Assembly: GCF_008360935.1 (NCBI RefSeq)
Contig: NZ_SRXO01000002.1
Location: 62,001 to 126,000, forward strand
Direction of reading: 5' to 3'
Source: Siccirubricoccus phaeus
Lineage (GTDB): Bacteria; Pseudomonadota; Alphaproteobacteria; Acetobacterales; Acetobacteraceae
DNA: 64,000 bases
Made by a program: the position numbers and the translations under genes. How positions within the stretch are numbered: the first letter of the stretch is position 1; the number at the start of each line of letters is the position of its first letter. The notes beneath the pieces were generated by a model. The model was not told the DNA's origin. It did not search any database and was given only the letters and a program-made list of their open reading frames with translations. Positions 7,973 through 16,573 of the stretch are shown piece after piece.

Positions 7973-10741
7973 ATGAATGTCATCGGCATTTCACAGCCGA
8001 TCGCCGCGGCTCTCTCCGGCACCGGCGTCGATGCCGCCGCACCGCTCCGCTCCCTCACCGTCCGCGCCGCCGCGCTCTCGGACCAGGCCGGGCTGCTGGC
8101 GCGCGCCGCCGCGCGTCGGGGCGAGCGCCTGACCGCCGAGCAGGGGCCGCGTTCCAACGCCCTGCTGCAAGGCCTGACCCAGGCGGCGGGCGCTTTCTCC
8201 GCGCCGCAGGCCGGGCAGGAACTTGCCGCGCAGTGGTTCGAATACCTGCGCGACCGGGCCGAACGCCTCGTCCTCACCCTCGACACGCTGCGCGAGCGCG
8301 GCGACATCTTCGTCGAGCACGAGGCGGCCGGCTGCCCGCCCGTGCTGGTCTACGACTATGAGGTGGTGCTGGACGGCGCCACCCTGCCGCAGCCCTGCAA
8401 CTACATGCTGCTGCGCATCCTGCCGCCTTCCGGCGTGACCATCGACCCTGCCGCCCGCCCCTACATCATCATCGACCCGCGCGCCGGCCATGGCGCCGGC
8501 ATCGGCGGCTTCAAGAATGACAGCCAGGTGGGCGTCGCCCTCGCCGCCGGCCACCCGGTCTATTTCGTCGCCTTTCGGCGGGACCCGGTGCCGGGCCAGA
8601 CCCTGGCCGACGTCACCCGCGCCGAGGCGGAGTTCGTCCGCGAGGTGACGCGCCTGCATCCGCAGGCGCCGAAGCCCTGCGTCATCGGCAATTGCCAGGG
8701 CGGCTGGGCGGCGCTGCTGCTGGCCGCCACCAACCCGGACCTCACCGGCCCCATCGTGCTGAACGGGGCGCCGGTGGACCCCTGGGCCGGCGAGGTCGGG
8801 CTGCACCCGATGCGCTACAATGCCGGGCTGTTCGGCGGCACCTGGCAGCCGATGCTGCAATCGGATCTCGGCGGCGGCATCTTCGACGGCGCCAACCTGG
8901 TGCTGAATTTCGAGCTGATGAATCCCAGCCGGAATTTCTTCCGCAAGTACTACGACCTGTTCGCCCGCATCGACACCGAGCGCGACCGCTTCCTGGAATT
9001 CGAGCGCTGGTGGGGCGGCTTCTTCCGCCTGAACGAGGCGGAGATCCGCTGGATCGTCGAGCAGCTCTTCATCGGCAACCGGCTGGTGCGCAACATGGCC
9101 CAGCTCGAGCCCGGCCGCACCGTGGACATCAAGAACATCCGCTCGCCGATCATCGCCTTCGCCAGCCGCGGCGACAACATCACCCCGCCGCAGCAGGCGC
9201 TGAACTGGATCGCCGATATCTACCAGGATGTGCAGGAGATCCGCATCCGCGGCCAGCGCATCATCTACATGCTGCATGAGGAAGTCGGCCATCTCGGCAT
9301 CTTCGTCTCCGCCAAGGTGGCGCGGAAGGAGCATACGGAAGTCACCTCCGTCATGCAGACCATCGAGGCGCTGGCCCCCGGCCTCTACGAGATGAAGATC
9401 GAGGCGGCGAACGGCGAGGGCCAGCAGCGCAGCTTCACCGTGAGCTTCGAGGAGCGCAGTATCGCCGATCTGCGCCGCGCCGATGACGGCCAGGCGGATG
9501 AGCGGCCCTTCGCCGCCATCGCCCGCGCCTCCGAAATCCAGGCAGAGCTTTACGACACCATGCTCCGCCCCTTCCTGCGCGCCATGGTCACGCCGGCCTC
9601 GGCCGAGTTGACCCGGGCGCTGCATCCGCTGCGCCTGCAGCGGGCGCTGATGGCGGGGAACAACCCCTTCATGCTGCCCTGGAAGGCGATGGCGGAGCGG
9701 ATCCGTGAGCAGCGCCAGCCGGCCCGCGCCGGCAACCCCTTCCTGGCCATGGAGGAGGCGGGGGCCGATCTGGTGGAGCAGGCCATGGACCTCGGCCGCG
9801 ACCTGCGCGACCTGACCTATGAGCTGGCCTTCTTCGGCCTCTGGGCGACGCCCGTCGCGCGCGGCTTCGGCGAGCGCCATGCCAGGGGCCGGGCGCTGAT
9901 GGATCTGCATGAGCTGACCGGGCTGCCGGAGGCGCAGATGGCGCTCTCCCGCACTGCCCAGGGCGGCTTCGTGGAGGCGGTGATCCGCATGCTGGTGATG
10001 CTGGCGGAAAGCCGCGGCGGCGTGCGGCGGGACAGGCTGGAGCGCTCCGCCCAGCTCCTGACCCGGGACCAGCCCTTCGCGGCGCTGACGACGGAGCAGC
10101 GCACCCTGATCATCCGCGAGCAGACGCTGATCGCCACCCTGGCGCCGGCGGAGGCGCTGGCCACCCTGCCGCAGCTTCTGCCGAAGCAGGAGGAGCGCGA
10201 GCTGGCGCTGAAGGTGGCCTATTACGTGCCGGGCCGGATCGACGAGATGGCGCCGCACACCTTCGAGACGCTGCGCCGCATGGCCGGGGTGCTGGGCCTG
10301 CCGCCGATCACCAGCGATGTGCTGGAGGATCCGCTCGCCCCTGCCCCGGCCGCCGCGGCACCCGCTGCCGAGGCCGCCGCCGCGGCGCTTGCCACCGGCA
10401 CCGCGCCGGCGCCTGCCGGGGCAACCGTGACGGCGCCTGCGGCCAGGACCGCGACGGCCCCCGCCGCAGCCGCGGCGGCAGCACCGGCCGCCAGCGACCC
10501 GGGGGTGCCTGCCGCGAAGACCGCGCCGGCGCCAGCCGCCGCCACCGCGGCACCACCGGGCGCCGGGAGTACGGCGGTGCCCCCCGCCAAACCCGCGACG
10601 GCTCCTGCTGCCGCGGCGGCAGCGCCGGCCGCCAGCGCCACGACGGCCCCTGCCGCCGAGGCCGCGCCGGAACCCGCCGCGAAGCCGACGGCGAAGCGGG
10701 CGCGCCAGGGCAACCTGGCGGCGGAGGGGTCCGAGGCCTGA
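7973..10741 (+). CDS. DUF3141-family PhaC-like alpha/beta hydrolase with Ala/Pro-rich tail
   Basis: 922 residues. The N-terminal 600 or so residues carry an alpha/beta-hydrolase core (YIIIDPRAGHGAGIGGFKND) and a nucleophile elbow, VIGNCQGGWAALL. Cysteine stands where ordinary lipases have serine, as in PHA synthases. A later Asp/His region (SRGDNITPPQQALNW, EEVGHLGIFV) could complete a triad. This matches the DUF3141 family, which is related to polyhydroxyalkanoate synthases; the substrate is unknown. From about residue 785 the protein becomes an Ala/Pro/Thr repeat tail ending in KRARQGNLAAEGSEA, similar in composition to histone-like phasin tails. The start is set by AAGGGAAGG ten bases upstream. 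No phaA, phaB or phasin gene is adjacent. Confidence 0.8.
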   Translation: MNVIGISQPIAAALSGTGVDAAAPLRSLTVRAAALSDQAGLLARAAARRGERLTAEQGPRSNALLQGLTQAAGAFSAPQAGQELAAQWFEYLRDRAERLVLTLDTLRERGDIFVEHEAAGCPPVLVYDYEVVLDGATLPQPCNYMLLRILPPSGVTIDPAARPYIIIDPRAGHGAGIGGFKNDSQVGVALAAGHPVYFVAFRRDPVPGQTLADVTRAEAEFVREVTRLHPQAPKPCVIGNCQGGWAALLLAATNPDLTGPIVLNGAPVDPWAGEVGLHPMRYNAGLFGGTWQPMLQSDLGGGIFDGANLVLNFELMNPSRNFFRKYYDLFARIDTERDRFLEFERWWGGFFRLNEAEIRWIVEQLFIGNRLVRNMAQLEPGRTVDIKNIRSPIIAFASRGDNITPPQQALNWIADIYQDVQEIRIRGQRIIYMLHEEVGHLGIFVSAKVARKEHTEVTSVMQTIEALAPGLYEMKIEAANGEGQQRSFTVSFEERSIADLRRADDGQADERPFAAIARASEIQAELYDTMLRPFLRAMVTPASAELTRALHPLRLQRALMAGNNPFMLPWKAMAERIREQRQPARAGNPFLAMEEAGADLVEQAMDLGRDLRDLTYELAFFGLWATPVARGFGERHARGRALMDLHELTGLPEAQMALSRTAQGGFVEAVIRMLVMLAESRGGVRRDRLERSAQLLTRDQPFAALTTEQRTLIIREQTLIATLAPAEALATLPQLLPKQEERELALKVAYYVPGRIDEMAPHTFETLRRMAGVLGLPPITSDVLEDPLAPAPAAAAPAAEAAAAALATGTAPAPAGATVTAPAARTATAPAAAAAAAPAASDPGVPAAKTAPAPAAATAAPPGAGSTAVPPAKPATAPAAAAAAPAASATTAPAAEAAPEPAAKPTAKRARQGNLAAEGSEA

Positions 10742-10751
10742 AGCGGCGGTG

Positions 10752-10767
10752 GGGGCGGCTCCGCCCC
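10752..10767. terminator. G+C hairpin between convergent genes
   Basis: GGGGCGG-ct-CCGCCCC lies 10 bp after the stop of the DUF3141 gene, in the 128-bp convergent gap with the gamma-glutamyltransferase-family gene. It has no T run. A terminator role is inferred from position. Confidence 0.45.
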
Positions 10768-10869
10768 GAATCCCGCCGGTGGTTGCCGGCAGGTTTCAGC
10801 CCCGGGGGGTGAGGCTGCTGGTGCGGGGCGGGGCCGGGCGCTTCCGGCAGCATGGCCGCCGCTCCGGCT

Positions 10870-12576
10870 TCATGCCGCGATCGCGTAGGCCGGCCGCCTG
10901 GGATCGGCGCCTGCCGCCAGCAGGCCAGTCTGCGGATCGCTCTTCACCACCTCCACCGTCCCGGCCAGCCAGGTCTTCTCCGGCCAGTCCTTGATGTCGT
11001 GCCCGCGCGACGCGAGCTCCTCCCGCACCGCCTGCGGCACCCGGCTTTCCACTGCCAGCCGGCCGGGGAAGAAGTCGAAGGGGGCGAAGGAAGAGGGGAA
11101 GGAGTAGCTGGCGAAGCGCGGCGCCTCGATGGCGTCCTGCACCTCCATGCCGTGCTGGAAGATGTTCAGCACCACCTGCAGCATGGCCTGGATCTGCACG
11201 TCGCCGCCCGGCGTGCCGAAGGGCATGACGCCGCCCGCCGCGGTCACGATCATCGCCGGGTTCGGGGTGAGGCGGGGCCGCTTGCCGGGGGCGACGCCGC
11301 AGGGGTGGGCGGGGTCCGGCCGGCTCTGGCTGCCGCGGTTGGAGGGGATGATGCCGAGCCCTGGCACCACGGGCGAATTCCACGACCCGTCGGAGGGCGT
11401 GGCGCTGAAGGCATTCCCCCAGCGGTCCACCACGCAGCAATAGGAGGTATCCGCCTCCACCATCGGCGCCGAGCGGAGGGAGGGGTCGGGCGAAGCGGGC
11501 GGATGGTTGCTGCCGAGGATCTTCCCCGGCATGCCGGGCAGTGCCCGCCGCGGGTCGATCTCCGCCAGCCGCGCCGAGAGATGGTCCTCCGCCAGCAGCC
11601 GGTCGAGCGGGACGTCGAGGAAGGCCGGGTCGCCGAAATGATATTCCCGGTCGGCCATCGCCGCCTTGATGCTCTCGGTGAAGAGATGGATGTAGTCGGC
11701 GCTGTTATGCGCCATGCCGGCGATGCCGCCCTTCTCCATCAGCAGCAGGGCTTCCAGCAGGGCGGGGCCCTGGCACCAGGGACCGCAGGTCAGCACCTCG
11801 TGCCCGCGCCAGCTCCGCCGCACCGCCGGCTCGATGCAGGAGCGGTAGCCGGCGAGGTCCGCCATGGAAAGGTAGCCGCCCTCGCGCTGCATGAAAGCGG
11901 CGATCTCGCGGGCGATGTCGCCGCGGTAGAAGGCGGCATGGGCGGCGGCGAGGCCGGCGAGGCGGCCCTTGCCCGAGGCCTTCTTCTCCTCATCCACCAT
12001 GTATTGCAGGGTGCGGGCGAGGTCGGACTGGATGAATTTCTCGCCCACCTGGGGTCGGCGGCCGCCGGGCAGGAAGATGGCGGCGCTGCCCGGGTAGCTT
12101 GCGTATTCCGCCTCATGGTCGCGGATATTGTCGGCGAGCAGGGGATAGACAGCGTAGCCGTCCCGCGCATGCCGCAGCGCGTATTGCGCGACATCGCCGA
12201 AGCCCATGGTGCCGTGGCGCTCCAGCGCGGTGATCCAGGCATCCGGCGCCGCCGGCACCACGGTGCGCAGCACACCATTCGGGATCTTGCCGCCATGCTC
12301 CCGCATGAAGAGGTCGGCGGGGATGGATTTGGGCCAGGTGCCGAGGCCGGCGATGGTCTCCACCGTGCCATCCGCCTTACGGATCAGGATGGGCGCGACG
12401 CCGGCGACATTCACCAGGTCCGGCAGCAGCACGCCGAGGGCGATGCCGGCGGCGCAGCCAGCATCGATGGCGTTGCCGCCCGCTTCCAGCACGGCGAAGC
12501 CGGCGCTGGCCGCCAGGTAATGGCCGGCGGAGACGGCATGGCGGGTGCCGTAGAGGGTGGGGCGGGTGGCGTACAT
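10870..12576 (-). CDS. Gamma-glutamyltransferase-family Ntn hydrolase
   Basis: 568 residues, the usual length for the family. The N-terminal half has the glycine-rich landmark VLEAGGNAIDAGCAAGIALG. The self-cleavage site is visible as EADTSYCCVVDRWGNAFSAT, with Thr377 as the expected nucleophile, followed by the oxyanion region around GLGIIPSNRGSQSRPDP and NPAMIVTAAGGVMPFGTPGG. Family members cleave gamma-glutamyl amides or act as acylases or hydrolases on related N-acyl compounds. No signal peptide is seen (it starts MYATRPTLYGTRHAVS), so unlike classical periplasmic GGT it is probably cytosolic, like some 'YwrD-type' relatives. AGGGGAG precedes the ATG. It is monocistronic, converging with the DUF3141 gene. 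Confidence 0.88.
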   Translation of the reverse strand: MYATRPTLYGTRHAVSAGHYLAASAGFAVLEAGGNAIDAGCAAGIALGVLLPDLVNVAGVAPILIRKADGTVETIAGLGTWPKSIPADLFMREHGGKIPNGVLRTVVPAAPDAWITALERHGTMGFGDVAQYALRHARDGYAVYPLLADNIRDHEAEYASYPGSAAIFLPGGRRPQVGEKFIQSDLARTLQYMVDEEKKASGKGRLAGLAAAHAAFYRGDIAREIAAFMQREGGYLSMADLAGYRSCIEPAVRRSWRGHEVLTCGPWCQGPALLEALLLMEKGGIAGMAHNSADYIHLFTESIKAAMADREYHFGDPAFLDVPLDRLLAEDHLSARLAEIDPRRALPGMPGKILGSNHPPASPDPSLRSAPMVEADTSYCCVVDRWGNAFSATPSDGSWNSPVVPGLGIIPSNRGSQSRPDPAHPCGVAPGKRPRLTPNPAMIVTAAGGVMPFGTPGGDVQIQAMLQVVLNIFQHGMEVQDAIEAPRFASYSFPSSFAPFDFFPGRLAVESRVPQAVREELASRGHDIKDWPEKTWLAGTVEVVKSDPQTGLLAAGADPRRPAYAIAA

Positions 12577-12828
12577 GCTTGGCTCCCCTGGGCGGGCCTC
12601 CTCCGAAGGGAGAAGGCTCGGCCCCGGGTGGCTTGGCTGTCAATCCCGGTGGGCGGGCTTCGGGGCTATCGCCATTGGCGGGAGAGGTGAAAGGCGGGAA
12701 CCGGCGCCGGATACCGGCAATCCCTTGGCAATACCGACAGGGTCGCGGCGAAGAGCAAGCTGCCTGCCACCCGGCTGCCAACGGCCGACAAGAAGGCGAG
12801 AAGCCGGGAAAATCCGGAGCAATGTCAA

Positions 12829-12904
12829 TGGCGTCCCCAACGGGATTCGAACCCGTGTTACCAACGTGAAAGGCTGGTGTCCTAGGCCTCTAGACGATGG
12901 GGAC
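12829..12904 (-). tRNA. tRNA-Glu (anticodon TTC)
   Basis: Read on the minus strand, the 7-bp acceptor GTCCCCA pairs with TGGGGAC. The T arm is ACGGG-TTCGAAT-CCCGT. The anticodon stem is CCAGC/GTTGG around the loop CTTTCAC, giving anticodon TTC (complement of 12868-12870). The discriminator is G and the CCA end is encoded (12829-12831). The length of 76 nt including CCA and the D-arm words TCTAGAGGCCTAGGACA fit tRNA-Glu. Confidence 0.95.
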
Positions 12905-13107
12905 GTAAGTCAAACCGCTGTTTTTCCTCAGCCGCCGCGCGGCCCGGCGGGGCGCTATTAGAAAGTTTTGCGGGAGTCCGCAACCTTGGCACCAAGGTAC
13001 CCAGCCGATGCAGCAGCCCAATGCACCGGGTGGCGCCCGGCGCGCGGCTCCATAGCGGTGCTGGCGGGCCAAGCCTAGCCCCCTCGGGCCATTTGCCTGC
13101 CGGGCCA

Positions 13108-13480
13108 CGCCGGACACCGCCAGCCAGCGCCGCTGGATTTCCGCATTCTCCCGCAGCTCCGCCGGCCGCCCCGCATGCACGATCTGCCCATGCCCCATCA
13201 CCAGGACGCGGCTGCTGATGCCAAGGGCGACGGTCAGCCACTGCCGGCGGCGGGCTCGGAGCAGCATGATGCGCGGCTCGGTGGCCAGCGCCGGGCCCAG
13301 CTCCAGCCGATCGGAATAGGGCAGCTTGGCAGATCGCGTCGCAGCACGATGCTCCAGATGGAGCTGCGCCAGCAGCGCCTCCACCACCGCCGTGCCGGCG
13401 GCGTAGGACCGGGCGGGGCGCCAGACGGATACCGCGGCAGGCGAAGATGCCGGGGCGCGGCGCGGGGTGGGAGCGAAGCT
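13108..13480 (-). pseudogene. Decayed LivG/LivF-type branched-chain amino-acid ABC ATPase
   Basis: One minus-strand frame keeps recognisable pieces of a Liv-type ATPase. About 13260-13390 reads LEHRAATRSAKLPYS then LELGPALATEPRIMLL, the 'SGGQ..LELARALATEPRLLLL' region. About 13111-13222 reads VLVMGHGQIVHAGRPAELRE and IQRRWLAVS, the usual C-terminus. The Walker B DEP box and the following H-loop are missing, and the intervening text (RARRRQWLTVAL) is scrambled. No Walker A or start codon is found upstream. It is therefore a truncated, internally deleted relic. It lies right behind tRNA-Glu and before the MFS gene. Confidence 0.75.
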
Positions 13481-13513
13481 CGACCAACCCCGCCCTGGCA
13501 TCTGCCGCCCGGT

Positions 13514-13531
13514 TTTGGTCCATCGACCAAA
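13514..13531. promoter_or_regulatory. Perfect 18-bp palindromic operator candidate upstream of the MFS gene
   Basis: TTTGGTC-catc-GACCAAA is a 7-bp perfect dyad ending 18 bp before the ATG of the transporter. With one bulged T the dyad extends to GG...CC. A further half-site GACCAA occurs about 40 bp upstream, at 13478-13483. The position suits repression by a small dimeric regulator. No regulator gene is adjacent. Confidence 0.55.
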
Positions 13532-13549
13532 CCGATTTATGAAAGGGGC

Positions 13550-14737
13550 ATGGTTCTTCCTTCCGCGTCCCCGGCCCAGGCGCCGCGTATGCCCTGGGCG
13601 GTGCTGGCGGCCGCCTGTCTCGGCATGTTCGCTGCCTCTTCCTCCGGCACCACCAGGGCGCCCTTCCTGCTGGACATGGCGCGGGATCTGGGCACTTCCC
13701 TGCCGCTGGTCGCCAACCTCATGGCCGTCACCTCGGTGGTCTGGGGCATCGCCTCGCTGCTGGCCGGGGCGGGATCGGACCTCTGGGGACGGCGGCCCTT
13801 CATCATCCTCGGACCGCTCGGCCTGGCGCTGAGCCTGGCCGGGGTGGCCAGCGCGGAGAGCTTCGCGGTGGTGATGGGCTGGGCGGCCTTTGGCGGCGGC
13901 TGCGCCGGCGCCTATACCGGCGTCATCATGGCGGAGGCCTCCGCCCGCACGGTGGACCGGCAGCGCGGCCGGGCGCTGGGTTGGGTGATGGCAGGGCAAT
14001 CCCTGACCCTGCTGGTGGGCGTGCCGCTGGCGGCCTGGATCGGCAGCTTCATCGGCTGGCGCGGCGTGCATTGGGTGGTGGCGGGCATTGCCGTGCTGGC
14101 GGCCGCGGCGCTGGGGCTTTCTACGCTGCGGCCAGCGCTTTCGGATGGCGGCGGGGCAGGGCGGGGGCGGAAGAAGGGCGGGGCCTCAGCCCTCTCCGGC
14201 CCGGTGCTGCGGCTGCTGGCCATGGGGGTGGCGGAGCGGGTGTGCTATGGGCTGACGGCGGTGTTCTTCGCCACCTTCCTGCAGACCACCTACGACCTTT
14301 CCATTGCTGCCGTGGCGCTGCCTTTGGCGCTGTTTGCCGGCGGCAACATCCTCGGCACCATTATCGGCGGGCAATTGGCGGACAGGCTGCCGAACCGGCT
14401 GCTGACCTTCGCCGGCGCCATGGCGGGTTCGGCGCTGGTGGGGTTCGTGCTTTTCAGTTGGACGCCCAGCCTGGTGGGTACGGTGGCGCTGGGCTTCCTC
14501 TATGTATTCGTGACCGCCTTCGCCCGCCCCAGCCTGATGGCGGCCTTGGCGAACGTACCGGAAGAAGTGCGCGGCACCGTGCTGGGGCTGAACGTGACGT
14601 CAGCCGCCATCGGCTGGCTGGGCGCAGCCTCCCTCGGCGGCTGGATGGTGGCACAGGGCGGTTTCACGCTGTTCGGCCCCCTGACCGCCTGTGTCGCCCT
14701 GCTGGGTGGCGCCCTGGCGCTGTTCGGCCGGCGATAG
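13550..14737 (+). CDS. Major facilitator superfamily transporter
   Basis: 395 residues with about twelve hydrophobic segments, the usual MFS size. The loop 2-3 signature appears as AGAGSDLWGRRPFIILG and its counterpart in the second half as GGQLADRLPNRLLTFAG. Helix 5 has the small-residue motif typical of drug/metabolite antiporter subfamilies (WVMAGQSLTLLVGVPLAAWIG). The ATG has GAAAGGGG in front, and in-frame DNA upstream belongs to the pseudogene region, so the start is firm. The neighbouring SDR and hydratase suggest import or export of an organic acid, but the substrate cannot be read from sequence. The gene is likely controlled by the palindrome at 13514. Confidence 0.85.
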   Translation: MVLPSASPAQAPRMPWAVLAAACLGMFAASSSGTTRAPFLLDMARDLGTSLPLVANLMAVTSVVWGIASLLAGAGSDLWGRRPFIILGPLGLALSLAGVASAESFAVVMGWAAFGGGCAGAYTGVIMAEASARTVDRQRGRALGWVMAGQSLTLLVGVPLAAWIGSFIGWRGVHWVVAGIAVLAAAALGLSTLRPALSDGGGAGRGRKKGGASALSGPVLRLLAMGVAERVCYGLTAVFFATFLQTTYDLSIAAVALPLALFAGGNILGTIIGGQLADRLPNRLLTFAGAMAGSALVGFVLFSWTPSLVGTVALGFLYVFVTAFARPSLMAALANVPEEVRGTVLGLNVTSAAIGWLGAASLGGWMVAQGGFTLFGPLTACVALLGGALALFGRR

Positions 14738-14778
14738 CCGGCCCGCCAGGCGGCTGGCCTTACCGTGCCGCCGGGTGC

Positions 14779-14803
14779 CCTGCCGTGGCAAAGCCACGGC
14801 AGG
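14779..14803. terminator. Bidirectional hairpin terminator candidate
   Basis: A perfect 11-bp stem CCTGCCGTGGC-aaa-GCCACGGCAGG lies in the 138-bp gap between the convergent MFS and SDR genes. There is no T tract, but the stability and position fit termination from both sides. Confidence 0.6.
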
Positions 14804-14875
14804 CCGTGCGAATCGCCGATCGGCAAGCGATTCCCGGCGGCCCCATGAAGGCGCGAAGCGACTCCATGCGGAGCA

Positions 14876-15637
14876 CTACATTTTCTTCCCCGCCGTCCAG
14901 CCGCCATCCACCGGCAGGATGCTGCCCGTCATGAAGCCGCATTCCTCCGAGGCCAGGAACAGGATGGCCGCGGCGATTTCCTTCGGCTCCGCCCAGCGTC
15001 CGAGAGCATGGATCCCCCGGATGGTGTCCGCCATCTCCGGGTCCTGGAAATAGCGCTCCGTCAGCGGCGTCCGCACGACGCCCGGCGCTACCGCATTCAC
15101 CCGGATGCCCATGGGCCCGAGCTCCATCGCCATTTCCTTGGTCAGCCCCACCACGCCGTGCTTGGAGGCGACATAGGCCGCCCGGTTCGGCGCCGCGACC
15201 AGCCCCAAAGTGGAGGCGAGGTTGACGATCCGCCCGCCCCGCTGCGCCGCCACCAGCCGCCTGGCGAAGGCCTGGCTGGGCAGGAAGGTGCCGGAGAGAT
15301 TGATGCCGATGACGCGGCTCCATTCCTCGAAGCTGATGTCGAGAACCGACACGATCTCCCGCACGCCGGCGGAGTTCACCAGCACGTCCAGCCGGCCCAG
15401 CGCCTGTTCCGCCCCGGCGACGAAGGCGGCGGCGGAGGCAGGGGTGGCGACATCGACGCCGAGGCCGATGGCTTCCCCGCCCTGGGCGCGGATGGCGGCG
15501 GCCACGGCCTCCGCCCGGCCGGCATCGAGATCGCCCACCGCAATGCGGGCGCCTTCCCGCGCGGCGGCGAGGCAGACCTGTTCCCCGATGCCGCTGGCCC
15601 CGCCGGTGACGAGCACCGCCTGATCCTGGAAGCGCAT
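14876..15637 (-). CDS. Short-chain dehydrogenase/reductase (SDR)
   Basis: 253 residues from MRFQDQAVLVTGG; this ATG is preceded by GGAGTCC. An in-frame ATG 36 bases upstream is less likely. It is a classical SDR. The cofactor loop is TGGASGIG (residues 11-18), the acidic residue in GDLDAGR after beta-2 suggests NAD(H), NSAGV follows beta-4, and the catalytic set is Ser in NLASTLG and YVASK. The C-terminal PVDGGW matches family 3-oxoacyl-reductase-like SDRs. The substrate is probably an alcohol or hydroxy acid. It sits 85 bp downstream of the hydratase gene on the same strand and may share its transcript, giving a small catabolic pair. Confidence 0.88.
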   Translation of the reverse strand: MRFQDQAVLVTGGASGIGEQVCLAAAREGARIAVGDLDAGRAEAVAAAIRAQGGEAIGLGVDVATPASAAAFVAGAEQALGRLDVLVNSAGVREIVSVLDISFEEWSRVIGINLSGTFLPSQAFARRLVAAQRGGRIVNLASTLGLVAAPNRAAYVASKHGVVGLTKEMAMELGPMGIRVNAVAPGVVRTPLTERYFQDPEMADTIRGIHALGRWAEPKEIAAAILFLASEECGFMTGSILPVDGGWTAGKKM

Positions 15638-15722
15638 TCTGGACTCCTCCATGGTCTTGTTATGGGTGTTCATGCCCGCGCGCGATGTTGGGCAGGTTCA
15701 GCGCGGCGGATGCGAAGGCGCG

Positions 15723-16478
15723 TCAGGCCAGATCGACCGCCACCTCCCCGAAGCCGGCGAAGCCGCCGGTGACGCGCTGCTTCCCCGGCACCCAGAGCAG
15801 GCCGGTGCAGCTTCCCGTGGTGACCACCTGGCCGGCTTCCAGATGCAGGCCGACCGTGGGCAGGAAATTCGCCAGCCAGACCAGCGGGGTGACGGGGTCG
15901 AGCGAGGGGTTGCCGCCGATGCGCTCCACCTGGGTCTCGCCGCCAGCAGTCTGCTTCACGGCGAGGTTGGGCAGGTCAAGGCTGCGCCAATTCGGGACAT
16001 CGGCGCCGAAGACCAGGCCGGCATGAGCGACATTGTCCGCCATGGCTTCCAGCGGGTTCACCGCGCGCGGGTCCTGGTAGCGGCTTTCCACCATTTCCAT
16101 GACGGGGAAGGCGGCGGCGACGGCGTCCAGCACCTCCTCCCGGTTGTAGGGGGTGGCACGGGCGGGGAGAGGGCGGGCGAGGCGGAAGGCCACTTCCGTC
16201 TCGATGCCGATCCTGCCCTCGCGCGGCATCTGCCAGGTGGCGGGAGAGGGGCGGATGGTGGCGCCGTTCATGATGGCGGCGGAGGGATCCTTGCCCGGCG
16301 GGGCGGCGCATTTGTAGCCGCCGATGCTGCCGCCGATCCCGGCGAGCACAGCGCGCTGGATGGCAAAGGCTTCCGCCATGCTGGTGGGGGCGGCGGCGCC
16401 GAGATTGGCGGCTTTCGGCGCGCCCTGCCGCGCGGCGAGCAGCGCCTGGGCTGCCTGGGTGATCCTGTCCTCGGCCAT
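15723..16478 (-). CDS. 2-keto-4-pentenoate hydratase-type (FAH superfamily) enzyme
   Basis: 251 residues from MAEDRITQAAQALLAARQ; GGGGGAAAGAG precedes this ATG and upstream in-frame sequence is not conserved-looking. The body follows the MhpD/DmpE hydratase pattern: N-terminal helices, GYKCAAPPGKDPSAAIMNG, then the metal-binding GIETEVAFRLARPLP (two acidic ligands), MVESRYQD, and a C-terminal VTTGSCTGLLWVPGKQRV. Such enzymes hydrate 2-hydroxypenta-2,4-dienoate or handle similar 2-keto acids in meta-cleavage-type pathways. No ring-cleavage dioxygenase is nearby, so here the true substrate may be another 2-oxo acid. It heads a two-gene leftward unit with the SDR. Confidence 0.85.
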   Translation of the reverse strand: MAEDRITQAAQALLAARQGAPKAANLGAAAPTSMAEAFAIQRAVLAGIGGSIGGYKCAAPPGKDPSAAIMNGATIRPSPATWQMPREGRIGIETEVAFRLARPLPARATPYNREEVLDAVAAAFPVMEMVESRYQDPRAVNPLEAMADNVAHAGLVFGADVPNWRSLDLPNLAVKQTAGGETQVERIGGNPSLDPVTPLVWLANFLPTVGLHLEAGQVVTTGSCTGLLWVPGKQRVTGGFAGFGEVAVDLA

Positions 16479-16573
16479 CTCTTTCCCCCCTTGCGCCCGA
16501 ATGGGCGCTGTCGCGTCCGGGCGTGCCAATGCGCGCCCGACGCCGTCGAGCACACCCTAAGCCCCAGCCAGAG

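Noticed and set aside
12890-14071. An intact long leftward gene spanning the MFS promoter region
   Set aside because: Upstream of about 13480 it is antisense to the MFS gene and Gly/Arg/His-rich. Only the short Liv-type fragments are genuine remnants.
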